Shown here: positions 53,272 to 64,000 of the stretch, in pieces | Position numbering within the stretch: position 1 is the first letter of the stretch | Layout: every line of letters begins with the position of its first letter | From: Sorex araneus | Lineage: Eukaryota; Chordata; Mammalia; Eulipotyphla; Soricidae | DNA: 64,000 nt | Direction: 5' to 3' | Assembly: GCF_027595985.1 (NCBI RefSeq) | Contig: NC_073302.1 | Location: 283,104,668 to 283,168,667 of the forward strand | The notes under the pieces: generated by a model | Database searches by the model: none | Seen by the model: only the letters and a program-made list of their open reading frames with translations | Told to the model about the DNA's origin: nothing | Made by a program: the position numbers and the translations under genes

Positions 53272-53901
53272 TGTTGGGGAACAGTTTTTCCCCAAAATGC
53301 CCAGACACCTTGCGCACCGGGTCCGGGCAGACGCTCGGCGAAGGATGACGGGAGTGCAGAGAAACCACTTTGGAAGATAGCTGATGGCTGCTCACTTTAT
53401 TGCCAAAGATACACATGTTTTTGTTTTTTTTTTTCTTTTTGGTTCATACCTGGCAATGCACAGGGGTTACTTCTGGCTCATGCACTCAGGAATCACTCCT
53501 GGCAGTGCTCAGTGGACCATATGGGATGTGGGGAATCGAACCTTGGTTGACCGAGAGCAAGGCAAATGCCCTACCCGCTGTGCTATCGCTCCAGCCCCGA
53601 TACACATGTTTTATAGTGGGTCTCGCTTAAGAAGGTGGTCCAATCACATAATGTTTAGCATTACTGACCTATCACCTTTTCAATTCTGCTTTGCCTGGGC
53701 CAATCCCAATTAGGGGTAGATGCTACAGTTAGGAATACTCTAAGCATAGGTGACAATTCTTGGGGGGTTTGGGTGAGACTCAAGGACACAGGTACTTGGT
53801 GCTTGTAAAATGCTCCCAGACACTCCCTACTGGGGGTCAAGTCTTACCTGCAATGCAGGGGCAGATCTAATCTGCTCTGGTGCCTGCCACCATGTTCCAC
53901 A
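53272..53901 (-). repeat. Solo ERV LTR interrupted by a SINE-A
   Basis: On the minus strand there is a CCAAT box (GATTGGACC, plus-strand position near 53640), a TATA box (ACTATAAAAC near 53614), an AATAAA (GGCAATAAAG near 53400) and a CpG-rich U5. Ends of TG...CA type are plausible (TGTGGAACA ... CCCCAACA). With the SINE removed the LTR is about 440 bp, and the TATA-to-AATAAA distance is only some 25 bp, so R would be very short. No flanking duplication is clear. Confidence 0.6.
53408..53612 (-). repeat. Young SINE-A inserted in the LTR, 14-bp duplication
   Basis: GATACACATGTTTT at 53408-53421 and 53599-53612. The near-consensus element has a T-run, GCAATGCACAGGGGTTACTTC, GTGGACCATATGGGATGTGG, GAATCGAACCTTGGTTGACC and CGCTGTGCTATCGCTCCAGC. 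Confidence 0.96.
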
Positions 53902-54951
53902 AAAAATCCAAAATAATCCCCAGAACTCTGGATTGTTCAATGCTTTTATAATCACATTTCATTTATTCAGAGTTTATTCTATGATAAAGTTTAAGTACTC
54001 TTCAGTGTTATTAATGTCTCTTCAGTGTTATTAACATACAAGAAGGGGGGATAAGATAAAGGGTAAAGTTAAAATAAACAGTAGTGTTTGTGCAGAGAAT
54101 GAAATGAGAAAAGATACATACAGGAGGATAAAAAGAACGTGTCTCCTTCTGTCTGTGTAAGGAGGGATAGATTGTGCTGGGTCACTGAGGTTGACGACTT
54201 ATTGGTGTCTATTTGAAGGAGGTGTCCCGTCATTGGGTCTAAACAGTCTGAGAAACAAAATGCAACGACATGAATTGAAATAGGGAAAGGTGTCAGCACG
54301 GTGCATGGTGCATAAAACTTAAACAGGAAATATAATAATGAAGGAAAGATTTTGATCTTTCTGGAATCAAGTTGATGTAGGTGACAAAATATTTTTTTTT
54401 GCTTTAAGTTGTAGTCTTACATCTTCGCAATAATAATTGATATTCACTCACATCGGACCTGGAAATTTTACCAGGGAGATATGGCATAAAGAAACTCAAG
54501 TAAGTGCATATAAGAAGTCTCTAAGAATAGTTGAATTTAATTACTGTGACTCCATACAGAGAATGAAGTAAAATTAAAGGTGTTCAATAAGTAGAAAGTA
54601 GGAAGTTCGATAAACTGATGGGTATCATGAAGACAAAACCAAGTGAATTGGAAGAGATTAGACTTGTCATAGAGCTGTTTATGAATGAGTGAACAAAATA
54701 TACAAGTTTCTGATAAAAAACAACTTTGTTTCTGATAAAAAACCTATTTTTCCATTATCCTTCTGTTACTCACTAAGTATATGAAATCAGGTTGATATTA
54801 ACCTTCTTGACCTTTTTGTTAGTACAATGACAAAACCAATGCTTTTCAAACTTAATATTTTTGAGAACTACCAGGATAGACTAAGATAATACAACTGTAG
54901 ATTCCTTCGAATTTTAGTATTTTAATCTGTTAAAAAAATTTTAAATTCTGT
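53902..54951. other. AT-rich single-copy DNA
   Basis: CTCTTCAGTGTTATTAA occurs twice in tandem at 53998-54034 (20-bp period). No exon or known repeat is recognised. Confidence 0.4.
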
Positions 54952-55170
54952 TATTTGGAGTGATAGCACAGAGGATAGGGTGGTTGCCTTTCACATGGCC
55001 GACCTGTGTTCAATTTCTCCATCCCTTTCGGAGAGCCTGGCAAGCTACCGAGAGTATCTTGCCCACACCACAGAGCCTGGCAAGCTCCCCATTGCATATT
55101 CAATATGCCAAGTACAGTAAAAACAAGTCTCACAATGAAGATGTTAGTGATGTCCGCTCAAGAAATCTGA
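54952..55170 (+). repeat. SINE-G copy lacking the tail
   Basis: GGAGTGATAGCACAGAGGATA head, TCGGAGAGCCTGGCAAGCTA, GAGTATCTTGCCCACACCAC and CAATATGCCAAGTACAGTAA. It stops after GTCCGCTCAAGAAATCTGAC, before the GACAGT repeats. Confidence 0.9.
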
Positions 55171-56067
55171 CATTCTGGACTTCCCCATTTTTTTCAAACA
55201 ATACTAGGTCACAAATTTGGTTTTATACTGCTAAAGGTGATGCAATCTTACAGGTAAAGATCACATGTGCAGCTATTACTTGTTCTTCTCGAGGTAGTCA
55301 TATATGCTATTTTTATTCCTCTCAATGAATATTTTACTTGTTACTGAAAAGGTGAAGTATAAAAGTGTGAAGTACTACAAAAGACCTGTTAGCATAAGGA
55401 ATTCCAATTACCTAAATAACATATCTGTGTAATTTTCACATTTTTCTTTTTGCTATTTTTTAAAATCATAGTCAAATAGTGAGAAAACTTATACTAAGAC
55501 ATAATACAAAGGGAGACTTCATAACTATTTCTCAGGATTTTTGATCTAAGCACTGATTTTGGATATGTTCTGATGATCTGAACTTAGTTTTTTAACTTTA
55601 AACCATTTATCTTATAAGCTCTTTTCAAAGTATCTAATTACTCTCTTAACTCCTATATATTGAATTTGACAGTTTTACTTTACATGAGTTTTGTTTTGCT
55701 ATCATAGTCTCCACAAGAACCACTCTTCTTCATTAGAATTGGTATCCATTTTGTTTTCTCACAAAATAAATTGATTATAACTTTTTCTTTCTGCCCCTAT
55801 AAAATTCCACATCACCCTATCTTTTGTTGCACCATTTTGTATTAACTATCCTTTACCCTATGGAATAAACAGAATAAAACTCTTCCTTTGTCATGGAGGA
55901 CATATTTTTATGTTAGCTTAAGTCTGCTTAAGAATTAAAAGAATAATAGTAAAATATTTTTTCTTTTAAGATATGCTCTCTTGCATATCTTTTTCCTACT
56001 AAGGTTTAGAAAATTGGCCAGATACCTAGTTCCCATTAATTCTTTAAGAAGTTTAAATTTTATACAT
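55171..56067. other. AT-rich single-copy DNA
   Basis: CCTATGGAATAAACAGAATAA near 55857 is reminiscent of an LTR or mRNA 3' end, but nothing around it supports a call. Confidence 0.35.
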
Positions 56068-56255
56068 TTTTGGGCCAGAGAGATACTATAGGGGAGAAGG
56101 TGTTTGCCTTACATGCTCTCTGCACTGGTTTGCAACAGTGTAGAGTACATATATATGTATGTAGTAATATGTATGTCAGAAGTGGCAGTTGAGCACAGAG
56201 CCAGGAGTAATCCCTGAGCATTGTTGGGTGTGGCTCAGAAAGTAATGAAAAAGAC
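56068..56255 (+). repeat. SINE-A copy with a foreign middle
   Basis: Head GGGCCAGAGAGATACTATAGG and 3' half (GAGCACAGAGCCAGGAGTAAT, GGGTGTGGCTCAGAAAG) are normal. The CATCCCATATGG middle is replaced by about 70 bp of ATATATATGTATGTAG-type sequence. Confidence 0.8.
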
Positions 56256-56731
56256 AAATGCATTTTACATACTTTTAAAAAAGTCTATATGCACATAGGT
56301 ACAATTTATATCAGAAATGATCACAAAAAATATTAAGGAATAATAAGTTGAAACTGAAAAAAAGAATACAAAGAATTAAAGGACAGTAACAATTTTCACT
56401 CTCTCTGGCTCCTCATCTTGAATTATCATTTAATCCCCAGAATTTTGTACCTACTTGCTAAACACTATTTGTGGTCGCCATTTCCACAGAAATGAGTTCA
56501 CAATGGCAATACTATTTACATAAATCTGGTTTCTGACTGCACTGCCTGTCTTTATTTTAGTAACGATGAGTTATAGAATGTACGAAGTTCTGAACCTAAT
56601 ATTTCCAAATTTGAACACTGTCATTTTCTCTCCATATGCTTAACTTTCAAATTCTTTTTTCATTGTCAGATTTAAGATCTTAACTAATTATCTTCTTTTA
56701 GGTGGCTATCAAAATTAAATGAGCTCTTCTC
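56256..56731. other. AT-rich single-copy DNA
   Basis: No feature is recognised. Confidence 0.45.
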
Positions 56732-57474
56732 AAAAATAGTCAGGGGGGCATGCAGGAGATCTCGGGATGGGAGGGGCATTACCAGCACACTCTCTGCCCA
56801 GTTGAGACCCCACGAGGTGGCACATGAACGGCTCCTCCACTCCTAAAAGACCATAATCCCAGAGGCCCACAAACTACTTTCCGCACTCAGCCACCCAGCG
56901 GTTTCTTCCAGAAAGTCCTCTAGACTATGAACTGAGCTATGGTCCCATGCGGCCCCAGGCGGGGAAAGGTTTTCCTCTCGGCCTTTCCTTTCAGCCTTTC
57001 TGCGGCGGCAGCAGCGTAGCGACTACCATCTTATAGAGCCCACTAACTGAAGGTTTGAACTTAGAGTGACTTGACTTCTGGCAGAAATTCCTCTGGATTT
57101 AATTAGTAAAATACCAGAAATCTAAAACCGCATACCCACTATCAAGGCCACATGACATCATATGCTCTTCATTGTCAGCAATTGAAAACAAATTATCTAA
57201 TGATGCCTTTTCAGCAGGTCTGATGGTTGGGGGGAAATTCTAAATAACAATAGTGAGTTTTCTGTTGAAATATTGAATGCAATCAAAGTAAAGAGAGAGT
57301 AAAGTGAAAATCATCAGCCATACAGGCTGGGAGGGTGGTGGGATGGGAGGTATACTGGGGTTCTTGGTGATGGAACATGTGCACTGGTGAAGGGATGGGT
57401 GTTTGATCGTTGAATGACTGAGACTTACACATGAAAGCTTTGTAACTTTTTTCGTCGTGATTAAAAAAAATAGT
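56732..57474 (+). mobile_element. Composite C retroposon, copy 3
   Basis: AAAAATAGT on both sides (56732 and 57466) is a likely 9-bp duplication. The 5' part is CpG-rich (GCCCCAGGCGGGGAAAGG, TTCTGCGGCGGCAGCAGCGT). It shares CTCTAGACTATGAACTGAGC, AAATACCAGAAATCTAAAACC and GTGAGTTTTCTGTTGAAATA with copy 2. It then ends in the G-rich, L1-like GGGAGGTATACTGGGGTTC, GAAAGCTTTGTAACTTTTTTC and A-run. The tandem 5' monomers of copy 2 are not present. Confidence 0.8.
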
Positions 57475-58314
57475 AGCCCATTCACATGAAACAATTTAAA
57501 AACTGTGTAATCTCAGCTAAACTATTATTCAGGTGGTTTAATTAGGACCTAGTAAATCCCTATGTTACTTTTTCCCCACTGCTTCCATTCTGAGTTACCA
57601 AATACTTAATAAACATTCATAAACTTTTATACACCAAACTCTAAGCTAAGGGTATATGACACCATTGTATATGCTGGAGTATCTCTAGTTGTCCACTATT
57701 TTTTTCTAAATGGATTTAACCTGTGCTCAACACAAAAATTATGGCTGTAAAAATAAAACTGTTCTCCCTGTTTCCTGTATATTTACTATTAATAGCTCCC
57801 ATATATTTTTATTATGAAAATTTGTTGCACTGTCTCAGGGATATAAGTTAGTAGTATACCACTGGTTCTGGATTCAATCCCTGACAACACAATAAAAATT
57901 AAATAAAATTTATTGGATCACAGCAGAGTTATTTGCTATTTTTTTAAAACTCAATACATTTAGTTTGCTAGAATCAAATCAAACATTATTTTTTAAAAAT
58001 ATTTCATCTGCATTTACTATTTTTATTGTAAGTAATCCTTAAACACTTTGACTAGGAAGAAAATATATTATGAATTATATTATATTTTGATGTTATTTTT
58101 GCATATATCATTTAATGATATCTATTAAAAATAGATATCAAGGATAGTTTCCATATTGTTTCTCTGTATTATGAATGATAAAACAGTACAAAAAAGATGC
58201 ATGAGATGTAGATTTGTAACAGAAATTTCCAAATCCAATTATTTGTAGCATTTTATGGAAATTCCATAATTGATATTGCTCTATGTTTTATATGAATTTT
58301 GCTTTAAAAATATC
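57475..58314. other. AT-rich single-copy DNA
   Basis: A short stretch at 57835-57895 (GGTTCTGGATTCAATCC, B-box-like) may be a relic of a tRNA-derived SINE. Nothing else is recognised. Confidence 0.35.
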
Positions 58315-58456
58315 AGGACTTAAGACAGATTGCACAGGAGTTAAGGTGCTTACCTTGCATTCCACTACCTACTGGTAACACATTGTCAATAGCAGTGCTA
58401 GGAGCAAGCCCCGAAAATAGATGAGTGTGACCTCCCCCAAATAAAACAAAATAAAA
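58315..58456 (+). repeat. SINE-A copy with internal deletion
   Basis: TTAAGACAGATTGCACAGGAG head, GTGCTTACCTTGCATTCCAC, GTGCTAGGAGCAAGCCCCGA and GAGTGTGACCTCCCCCAAAT. The B-box and CATATGG middle are lost. Confidence 0.7.
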
Positions 58457-58599
58457 TGCTAGAATATGACAGCAGTTTATTCTATATGCAAGCATATTTT
58501 CTAGTCACTTTGCTAGAAACAAATGTCCATTTTAGTTTTAAAATTTACTTGTCAAATTGATTGTCAAATATAAATTATTATTGTGTAAAATATCATCAC

Positions 58600-59340
58600 A
58601 CTATTGGAAATTACACTAGCTGTGTCCCCTGCCCCAAGCCGAGCCTTGACAGTTGAAGACCTCCAGAACCCAGCCACAGCCATGCTCAAGGCTCTTCTCC
58701 ACACGTTCGAACGAGCCTCACGCATGAAGGAACCGGCAGAGGAACCCAGGTGTGCGGGACCCCGGGCCGAGACCTCCAAGGCTGCTCGGAGAAGGACTGA
58801 GCCTCTTCCACCCAGATACCCTATTTTCCAGTAGCTAGGCAGTCACACCCAGAAACTGCCTCAGTGCCGTGTAATCCCATCAACAGCCAACATAAAGAGA
58901 CTATAAAACAAAGCTTTTGGAAGCTCGAGGTCTAAATGCGGCCGCATGACATCTAATAGACTAGTTCTCCCTCTTGGAGAACCTGACAGCTACTGGAAGT
59001 CTATTACTGGCTTGGGTATATGAATATATACATATGAGTACCCAAATACAGTAATCGGTATATACATATACACATACCTCCCGGAGAGCTCAGCAAGCTA
59101 CAGAGAGTATCCCGCCCACATGGCAGAGCCTGGCTAGCTACCCATGGCATATTCAATATGCCAAAATCAGTAATGATAGGTCTCATTTGCCTGACTCTGA
59201 AAGAGCCTCCGATCGTTGGGAAAGATGAGTAAGGTGAGGCTGCTAAAATCTCAGGGCTGAGTGTAATAGAGCTGTTACTGGTGCCCGATCAAGTAAATTG
59301 ACGAACAGGATGACAGTTATATAGTGATACTATTGCAAAT
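58600..59340 (+). mobile_element. Composite D, copy 2, with a 12-bp duplication
   Basis: ACTATTGGAAAT at 58600 and ACTATTGCAAAT at 59329 (one mismatch) bound 717 bp. The order is a GC-rich 5' part (CCCCAAGCCGAGCCTTGACA, CACACGTTCGAACGAGCCTC), a middle with GTAATCCCATCAACAGCCAA, then the SINE-G-like part (GCAAGCTACAGAGAGTATCCC, GGCATATTCAATATGCCAAA, GTTACTGGTGCCCGATC). It ends at GGATGACAGTTATATAGTGAT. There is no poly(A), so the element behaves like SINE-G at its 3' end. Confidence 0.85.
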
Positions 59341-59711
59341 AATTAATTTTGATTGTATCATAGTATTTTTGCTTATTGTGGTATCAGGAGAAAAATTGTG
59401 AAACATGAGATAGTTGCAGAAACAAAATTAGTTTTAAATTAAAATTACTTACTGGAGTCAAATTAAGTATTTATGTGGGAAATATTGTTCAAATTGCTTA
59501 TATTCAATTTCACAACTAGAAGTATGTATGCTCTTAAATTGAGCAAAAAATAGATATGTAGTTTTATAATTATTTGGGATGGGGGAAGCAAAAGGCTTTG
59601 TTTCTAGATTAGGCAATCCCATCTATTGATGGGATTACTAATACATTTAGTTTTGAACTCAAGAGTAGAGGTGAAATATGTCTAAGTATTTAACAATCTC
59701 ACAAACAGGCA

Positions 59712-59815
59712 GGAAAATGCAAAGCAAAGCACAAAGAGATGACATCTTACAGTTGTATAATGAATATTATTAAAACTCCAAGAAATAACAAATGTTGTAA
59801 AGGATATAGAATTGA
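59712..59815 (+). repeat. Ancient L1 ORF2 fragment
   Basis: AAAATGCAAAGCAAAGCACA, GAGATGACATCTTACA, TTAAAACTCCAAGAAATAAC and AAATGTTGTAAAGGATATAG follow the L1 segment aaatgcaaatcaaaaccacaatgagat ... acaagaaataacaagtgttgg. It is strongly diverged. Confidence 0.75.
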
Positions 59816-60778
59816 TTTATCAATTATATAAATTTAAAAGCAAGAAATATGGGATAGCATTAGAAATGAAGATAGTGCTGACTTTTAGAAACATTTGAGA
59901 ATAGACTTGGGATAGTGTCTGAGAGCTGTCATTGGCATGTTAGAATATGAATTTTTAACCATCATGTTGCATGGTTATGTATGCCACTTAAGATTTCTAT
60001 GTTTGTAAAAAAACATATTTTTCTTTAATTCAAAGAGTTAATACAGTTCAGAAGGCTAGAGTTAGCTAAACATCATTCAAACTTTCTACTTTTGAAGTTA
60101 AAGAAAAGTTCAGGCTTACTATGTTACCATTATTTCACTACCTTGTGTTATTAAAAAAAAAAATCTCCAGGCATCTGGTATTTAACACCTTCCAGGCTTG
60201 TCTGACACCCAACTATACATCTTCCCTGGCATCTCACGTAGGAGAAATGATATTCCAGCTGTTTCTTTGCCCATCTGAAATTCATTCCTGAATAAGATCC
60301 AGCTGGCTTAAAAGCAAACCTATTTTTACGGAGCTGCTGCTGAGAAGCAAACATCAAAGTCCTAAGATAGTGGCTCGTCGTAAGATCCCACAAAATAGAG
60401 GCGTAATTTACATATTACTCACACTCAAATTGGTGTACAATCTGGTCAGATGTGACAAAAATTGCTTTCAAGAGGTTAAAGAGTTGTATCCCAGATGCTT
60501 ATAATCAAATCTCCACTGTGATGAAAGTGAAAATTTCTACACCTTTTTATATTCTGTTTGACTTATTCAAACATGACTCTCATAGTAATAAATTTAGGGC
60601 ACCTATAAATGTCCCCAGAGAGGTTAGGACTGCAGCCAAAAAAAATTAAGACTGTAGATGTCTTGACTTCATAGAAATTTGCCAGTAAATGTATTCAGAA
60701 ACAACTCCACAACTCTAACCCAACACGCATTTATTTTCCCAATATTACTGCTCCCATTGATTTTCGCTAATACATGTT

Positions 60779-60912
60779 TCTCCTGGGGTTGGGGATCAGG
60801 CTCAAGTCAAAGCATGCATGCCTTTTACGTGCACGGCCTGAGTTACTCTTTGGCTATTCAGGGTCTCCTGGGCCCTGCTGGGAGTTTCCACTGGGTGTGA
60901 TCCACACAAGGA
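60779..60912 (+). repeat. Doubtful old SINE-A
   Basis: GGTCTCCTGGGCCCTGCTGGG and CCACTGGGTGTGATCC before an A-run resemble the SINE-A second half. The preceding GCATGCATGCCTTTTACGTG could be an eroded head. Confidence 0.45.
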
Positions 60913-62776
60913 ACAAAAAAAGCCATAAATAAATGCATCCTTCTCTTTCACATAATCAAGTTGCTCTTTTCAACTTGGTGGATGTTCTCTGACTAGAATC
61001 AATTTTGTCTGCACACTTGAAAAGACAGAGGCCACAGAGCTAATCAGAGTTAGGGAGCACATTTGACTCAAAATGCATTTATGTATGCCTTCCATGTTTA
61101 ACAATTTTTTTATATGACTTAGTCAGGAACAGGGAGTCGACAGACTACTATATAATTAAGTATACTTGTAATAATGACTGATGCCTTTTTTAGATGTTTT
61201 TTTTGTTTTTATTTTTAGTTCCCATGATTTATAAATATATAACTGAATTTCTGACATAAAATGGTCCAGCTTCTAACTCACCACGATTGTCAATGTCCTT
61301 ACATCAAGATCCTAAGTTCCCTCCAAATCCTCAAATTACCTCACTAACAAAGTTATTTTTAGGAGTAATTATTTTCTGTTTGGGTCCCACACTTAGAGTA
61401 GTAGTGCTATATTTAACAGTTTTGATGCATATTTGCAGCCAGATTTTACCTTTTCTCATTCTTTCCCACATCAAAAAAGATGGCGTGCATATTTCTGAGT
61501 GCCACTATGACTTGATTGGTCCAGTGTTATCCCTCAATATTTAGTGCTGATGTCAGGTTGGCATTACGCTTCTCCAGTCTTATATACATTGCTTATTTTC
61601 CTTAACATGGGAAATCATTCATTCCTTTTCTAACTAAATTTTATCCTTGCAGTTTACCCTTTGGTTCCTCCCCAGAGACCTCACCATTAATTACTGCAGT
61701 AACCTTGTGATACATCATGTACTTCAAGCATCTGGACTCCAGACGTATTTTGTAAGATGTGCTTTAAAGTATATAATCCATTTGACTTCACAAGCATGCT
61801 TCTGAAATTAAAAAAATAAATAAAACAGAGGTTGAAAAAATAAGTGAAGAGCAGACTTGTACCCACATGGAGACTTTTTCACCATGCTAGGAGGGCAAAC
61901 ACACACCCCTACACCATCTCAGCCAACTGTTCTGTGCTTTTGTAAAATGACTGCAAAGGCATTTATTCTTGCAGTACCTCACTCACTCCTTTTACCTCTG
62001 GGCCTCGGTGGGCTTGTGAACGGGTAATTCCTAATCAAATTCTGAACAGGCTGTCTAACAGATCTTGTGATTTCCCTCACTGAGAGAAATTTAGAAACTC
62101 CTCTGCCTCTGAAACTAATTCCTTACCACGGTAAGAAATGATCTGTCAATTAGCCTTTATGCCTGCCTCCAGTTTATTCTCTTCTGGAAGCAGATGATAC
62201 GTCATTTCTCTCGGGTTTATTTTCTGTGATTTCTCTTATTTGGGCTTAAATTGATAGAAAATAAGGTGTTGATTACTTCTTTCAAATCTCTTTTTTTTTT
62301 CTCCTTCCCTGAAACCCACTATTAAGGCTAGAGACTACACAATACTTTAGAAAGCTGCATCTTTATTTTCCCTGAATAAAATAAAATGCATGTGCATATA
62401 TTAGTTTATTTTCTTCTTTCACATAACAAATTACCAAAAATGTGTACTGTCTTACTGTAGCACATTTTAGCTCTGAGTTGAGTAGAGACTTTGCTGAGGA
62501 GGCAGGGTTAGACTGCCCACACAGCAGCCTGGGAGAGACAGAGAAGGGATCATAACTCAGGCCAAGGGTACGTATTGTTCCTCTGCCCACTCTCCTCCAC
62601 TCGCCTCCTTGTCAGTTTTTTCCACCTCTGCTTTGAGTCCCTGAGTGAGAATCCCACACTCTACATGATTCAGAGAAGCCACCATTCATTCACACAGTAA
62701 TACTTTGCTAGAGTCTAATGTTCTCACAATAGAAGATAACTGGAATTTGCTACCATCCCTTAATTAATTAAGAATT

Positions 62777-62872
62777 TCATGACTGGAGAAGTAGCACAGC
62801 AGACAGGGCATTTGTCTTGCACGTGATATACCCACTACAATCTCTAGTACCACTTGAGCACCATCACAATAT
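62777..62872 (+). repeat. SINE-A copy lacking its 3' third
   Basis: CATGACTGGAGAAGTAGCACA, GCAGACAGGGCATTTGTCTTG, then TACCACTTGAGCACCATCAC. It stops before the CCAGGAGTAA block. Confidence 0.8.
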
Positions 62873-62913
62873 TTATAAGCTAAATATATTTTGTATTTTA
62901 TTTAATAAAAATT

Positions 62914-63128
62914 TTCTTTCTTGAGCCGGTGTGATAGTGATAGTGATAGTAGGGCGTTTGCCTTGTACTCGGCTGACCCGGGTTTGATCCCCGGTATCCC
63001 TTATGCTCCCCCAAGCAACAACAGGTATAATTACTGAGTGCAAAGCCAGGAGTAAACCCTGAGCATCACTGACTGGGTGTGACCCAAAAGCAAAAAAGCA
63101 AAAAAAAAAGGCAAAAAAATTCTTTCTT
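62914..63128 (+). repeat. SINE-A with an expanded A-box
   Basis: The head reads GTGATAGTGATAGTGATAGT, a threefold hexanucleotide expansion where the A-box (GATAGCACAGCGGG) should be. B-box GGTTTGATCCCC, CAAAGCCAGGAGTAAACCCTG and GGGTGTGACCCAAAAGC are intact. TTCTTTCTT flanks both sides. Loss of the A-box should reduce RNA polymerase III transcription of this copy. Confidence 0.93.
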
Positions 63129-64000
63129 ATTAAAAGAATTCATCCAAGCATGTTGTATGAGGGAAATACATATCAGCATGTATGCCTATATAGATAGATG
63201 CTGTCATATAATACACACACTTATATCTTTCAAATAAAAATGTGTACTAGAGAATCTAAAACAGACTTCATCGTGTCAATGGTGGAATCTGAAGTCTTGG
63301 GGAGATGAAATTATGAATGTGTACACCAAATTTAATGCATTTTGCCACCCACAGTTTCCCTTAAAAATCAACATTTTATAAATAAACAATGAAATTTAGG
63401 AAATTTTCGAATGAATGTTAGCTTAGTAATTAATCATTTGCATCAATGTTAGTCTTTGCTTGCTAGTACCAATCACAATTCTTTGAAATATATTTTTAAC
63501 CTCAATTTTCACTTCTTTTCTTTCTTTTTTTAATAAAGCTCATTCTATCCAGTCATTTTTAGAACATACTTCAAGGGTTTCATAAAATATACATTCAGAA
63601 TCAGAGATTCCTAAAATTCTACCTTCCAAATATGTTTTATTTTTCTCCCTAATTTCTGCCTCAATTTGTTAGTGCTACAATAAAAAGCTATTGGCCAATA
63701 TGATTCAATGTTTTATTTTATTTTATTACATCCTTTTATTATAATTTAATATTTTACAATAACTTCACGTAAGATAAAGTATTTAAGCAACAGCAGAACT
63801 AGACAATTTCTAAAGGTCAAGGAAGAAACAAAGAATTGCTAGAGGCAATCACCTTGTGGAACTGCTTAATCTACTTGGGTTATTAGCTAGAGAATTCTTA
63901 AATGTTCAAAGGTGAACAGTTGTCAAAAGCTTGTTTTATAAGACAACTTTGTATCTGTCCTATGAACCAAAATTATCAGTTACTTTAGGATGAGCTTTTC
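63129..64000. other. AT-rich single-copy DNA
   Basis: No repeat family, RNA gene or exon was recognised up to the window edge. Confidence 0.45.

Larger units (their letters stand above)
59341..62776. other. 3.4-kb SINE-poor stretch, candidate conserved noncoding DNA
   Basis: Only one old L1 piece and one doubtful SINE are present. The blocks 60160-60420 and 62000-62260 have balanced composition and homeodomain-like TAATT/ATTA words (GGGTAATTCCTAATCAAATT). No exon is recognised. Depletion of young insertions can reflect selection, but chance is not excluded. Confidence 0.35.

Noticed and set aside
52411-59340. Composite D as an endogenous retrovirus
   Set aside because: There is no LTR pair, primer-binding site, polypurine tract or gag/pol frame. 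The 3' end matches SINE-G instead.

Overview
This window is nuclear DNA of a placental mammal, most likely a shrew (family Soricidae, probably Sorex). The main evidence is dozens of copies of a tRNA-derived SINE whose sense strand runs GATAGCACAGCGGGTAGGGC ... CATCCCATATGG ... CAGGAGTAATTCCTGAG ... GGGTGTGACCC-A(n). I recognise this as the SOR-type SINE of shrews. L1 fragments of several ages, MIR and L2 relics and solo LTRs complete the picture. I cannot support any protein-coding exon. Every recognisable coding stretch is broken L1 ORF2, and the window looks intergenic or deep-intronic.

Names used below. SINE-A is the A-tailed SOR-like SINE (about 180 bp, about 35 pieces). SINE-G has the same tRNA-like head but a different, longer body. 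It ends in GACAGTGACAGTG without poly(A) (about 240 bp, 17 pieces). Composite C is an ORF-less retroposon with an L1-like 3' end and, in its best copy, a monomeric 5' end (three copies). Composite D is a roughly 560-720 bp element whose 3' part is the parent or sister of the SINE-G body (two copies).

Layout. 1-13 kb: AT-rich single-copy DNA with old SINEs, a twin-primed L1 (6 kb) and old L1 ends. 13-25 kb: composite C, dense SINEs of both classes, a polypyrimidine tract and an LTR-like block. 25-33 kb: two 2-kb young L1 insertions, one with a 5' inversion, around a GC-richer SINE-poor block at 28-30 kb. 33-42 kb: SINEs, a perfect U6 snRNA copy fused to an L1 tail, the full-length composite C, and microsatellites. 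42-45 kb: SINE-free. 45-54 kb: nested L1/SINE, two solo LTRs, composite D and a duplicated AT-rich segment. 54-59 kb: further SINEs, composite C and composite D. 59.3-62.8 kb: a long SINE-poor stretch that could hold conserved noncoding sequence. The last 1.2 kb has two SINE-A copies and AT-rich DNA.

The most informative points are the U6-L1 chimera with matching target-site duplications, the composite C unit with tandem 5' monomers, and the link between composite D and SINE-G. That link implies two SINE classes with one kind of head and two kinds of tail, and perhaps two different LINE partners. Repeat boundaries were set by eye, so they are approximate unless a target-site duplication fixes them.
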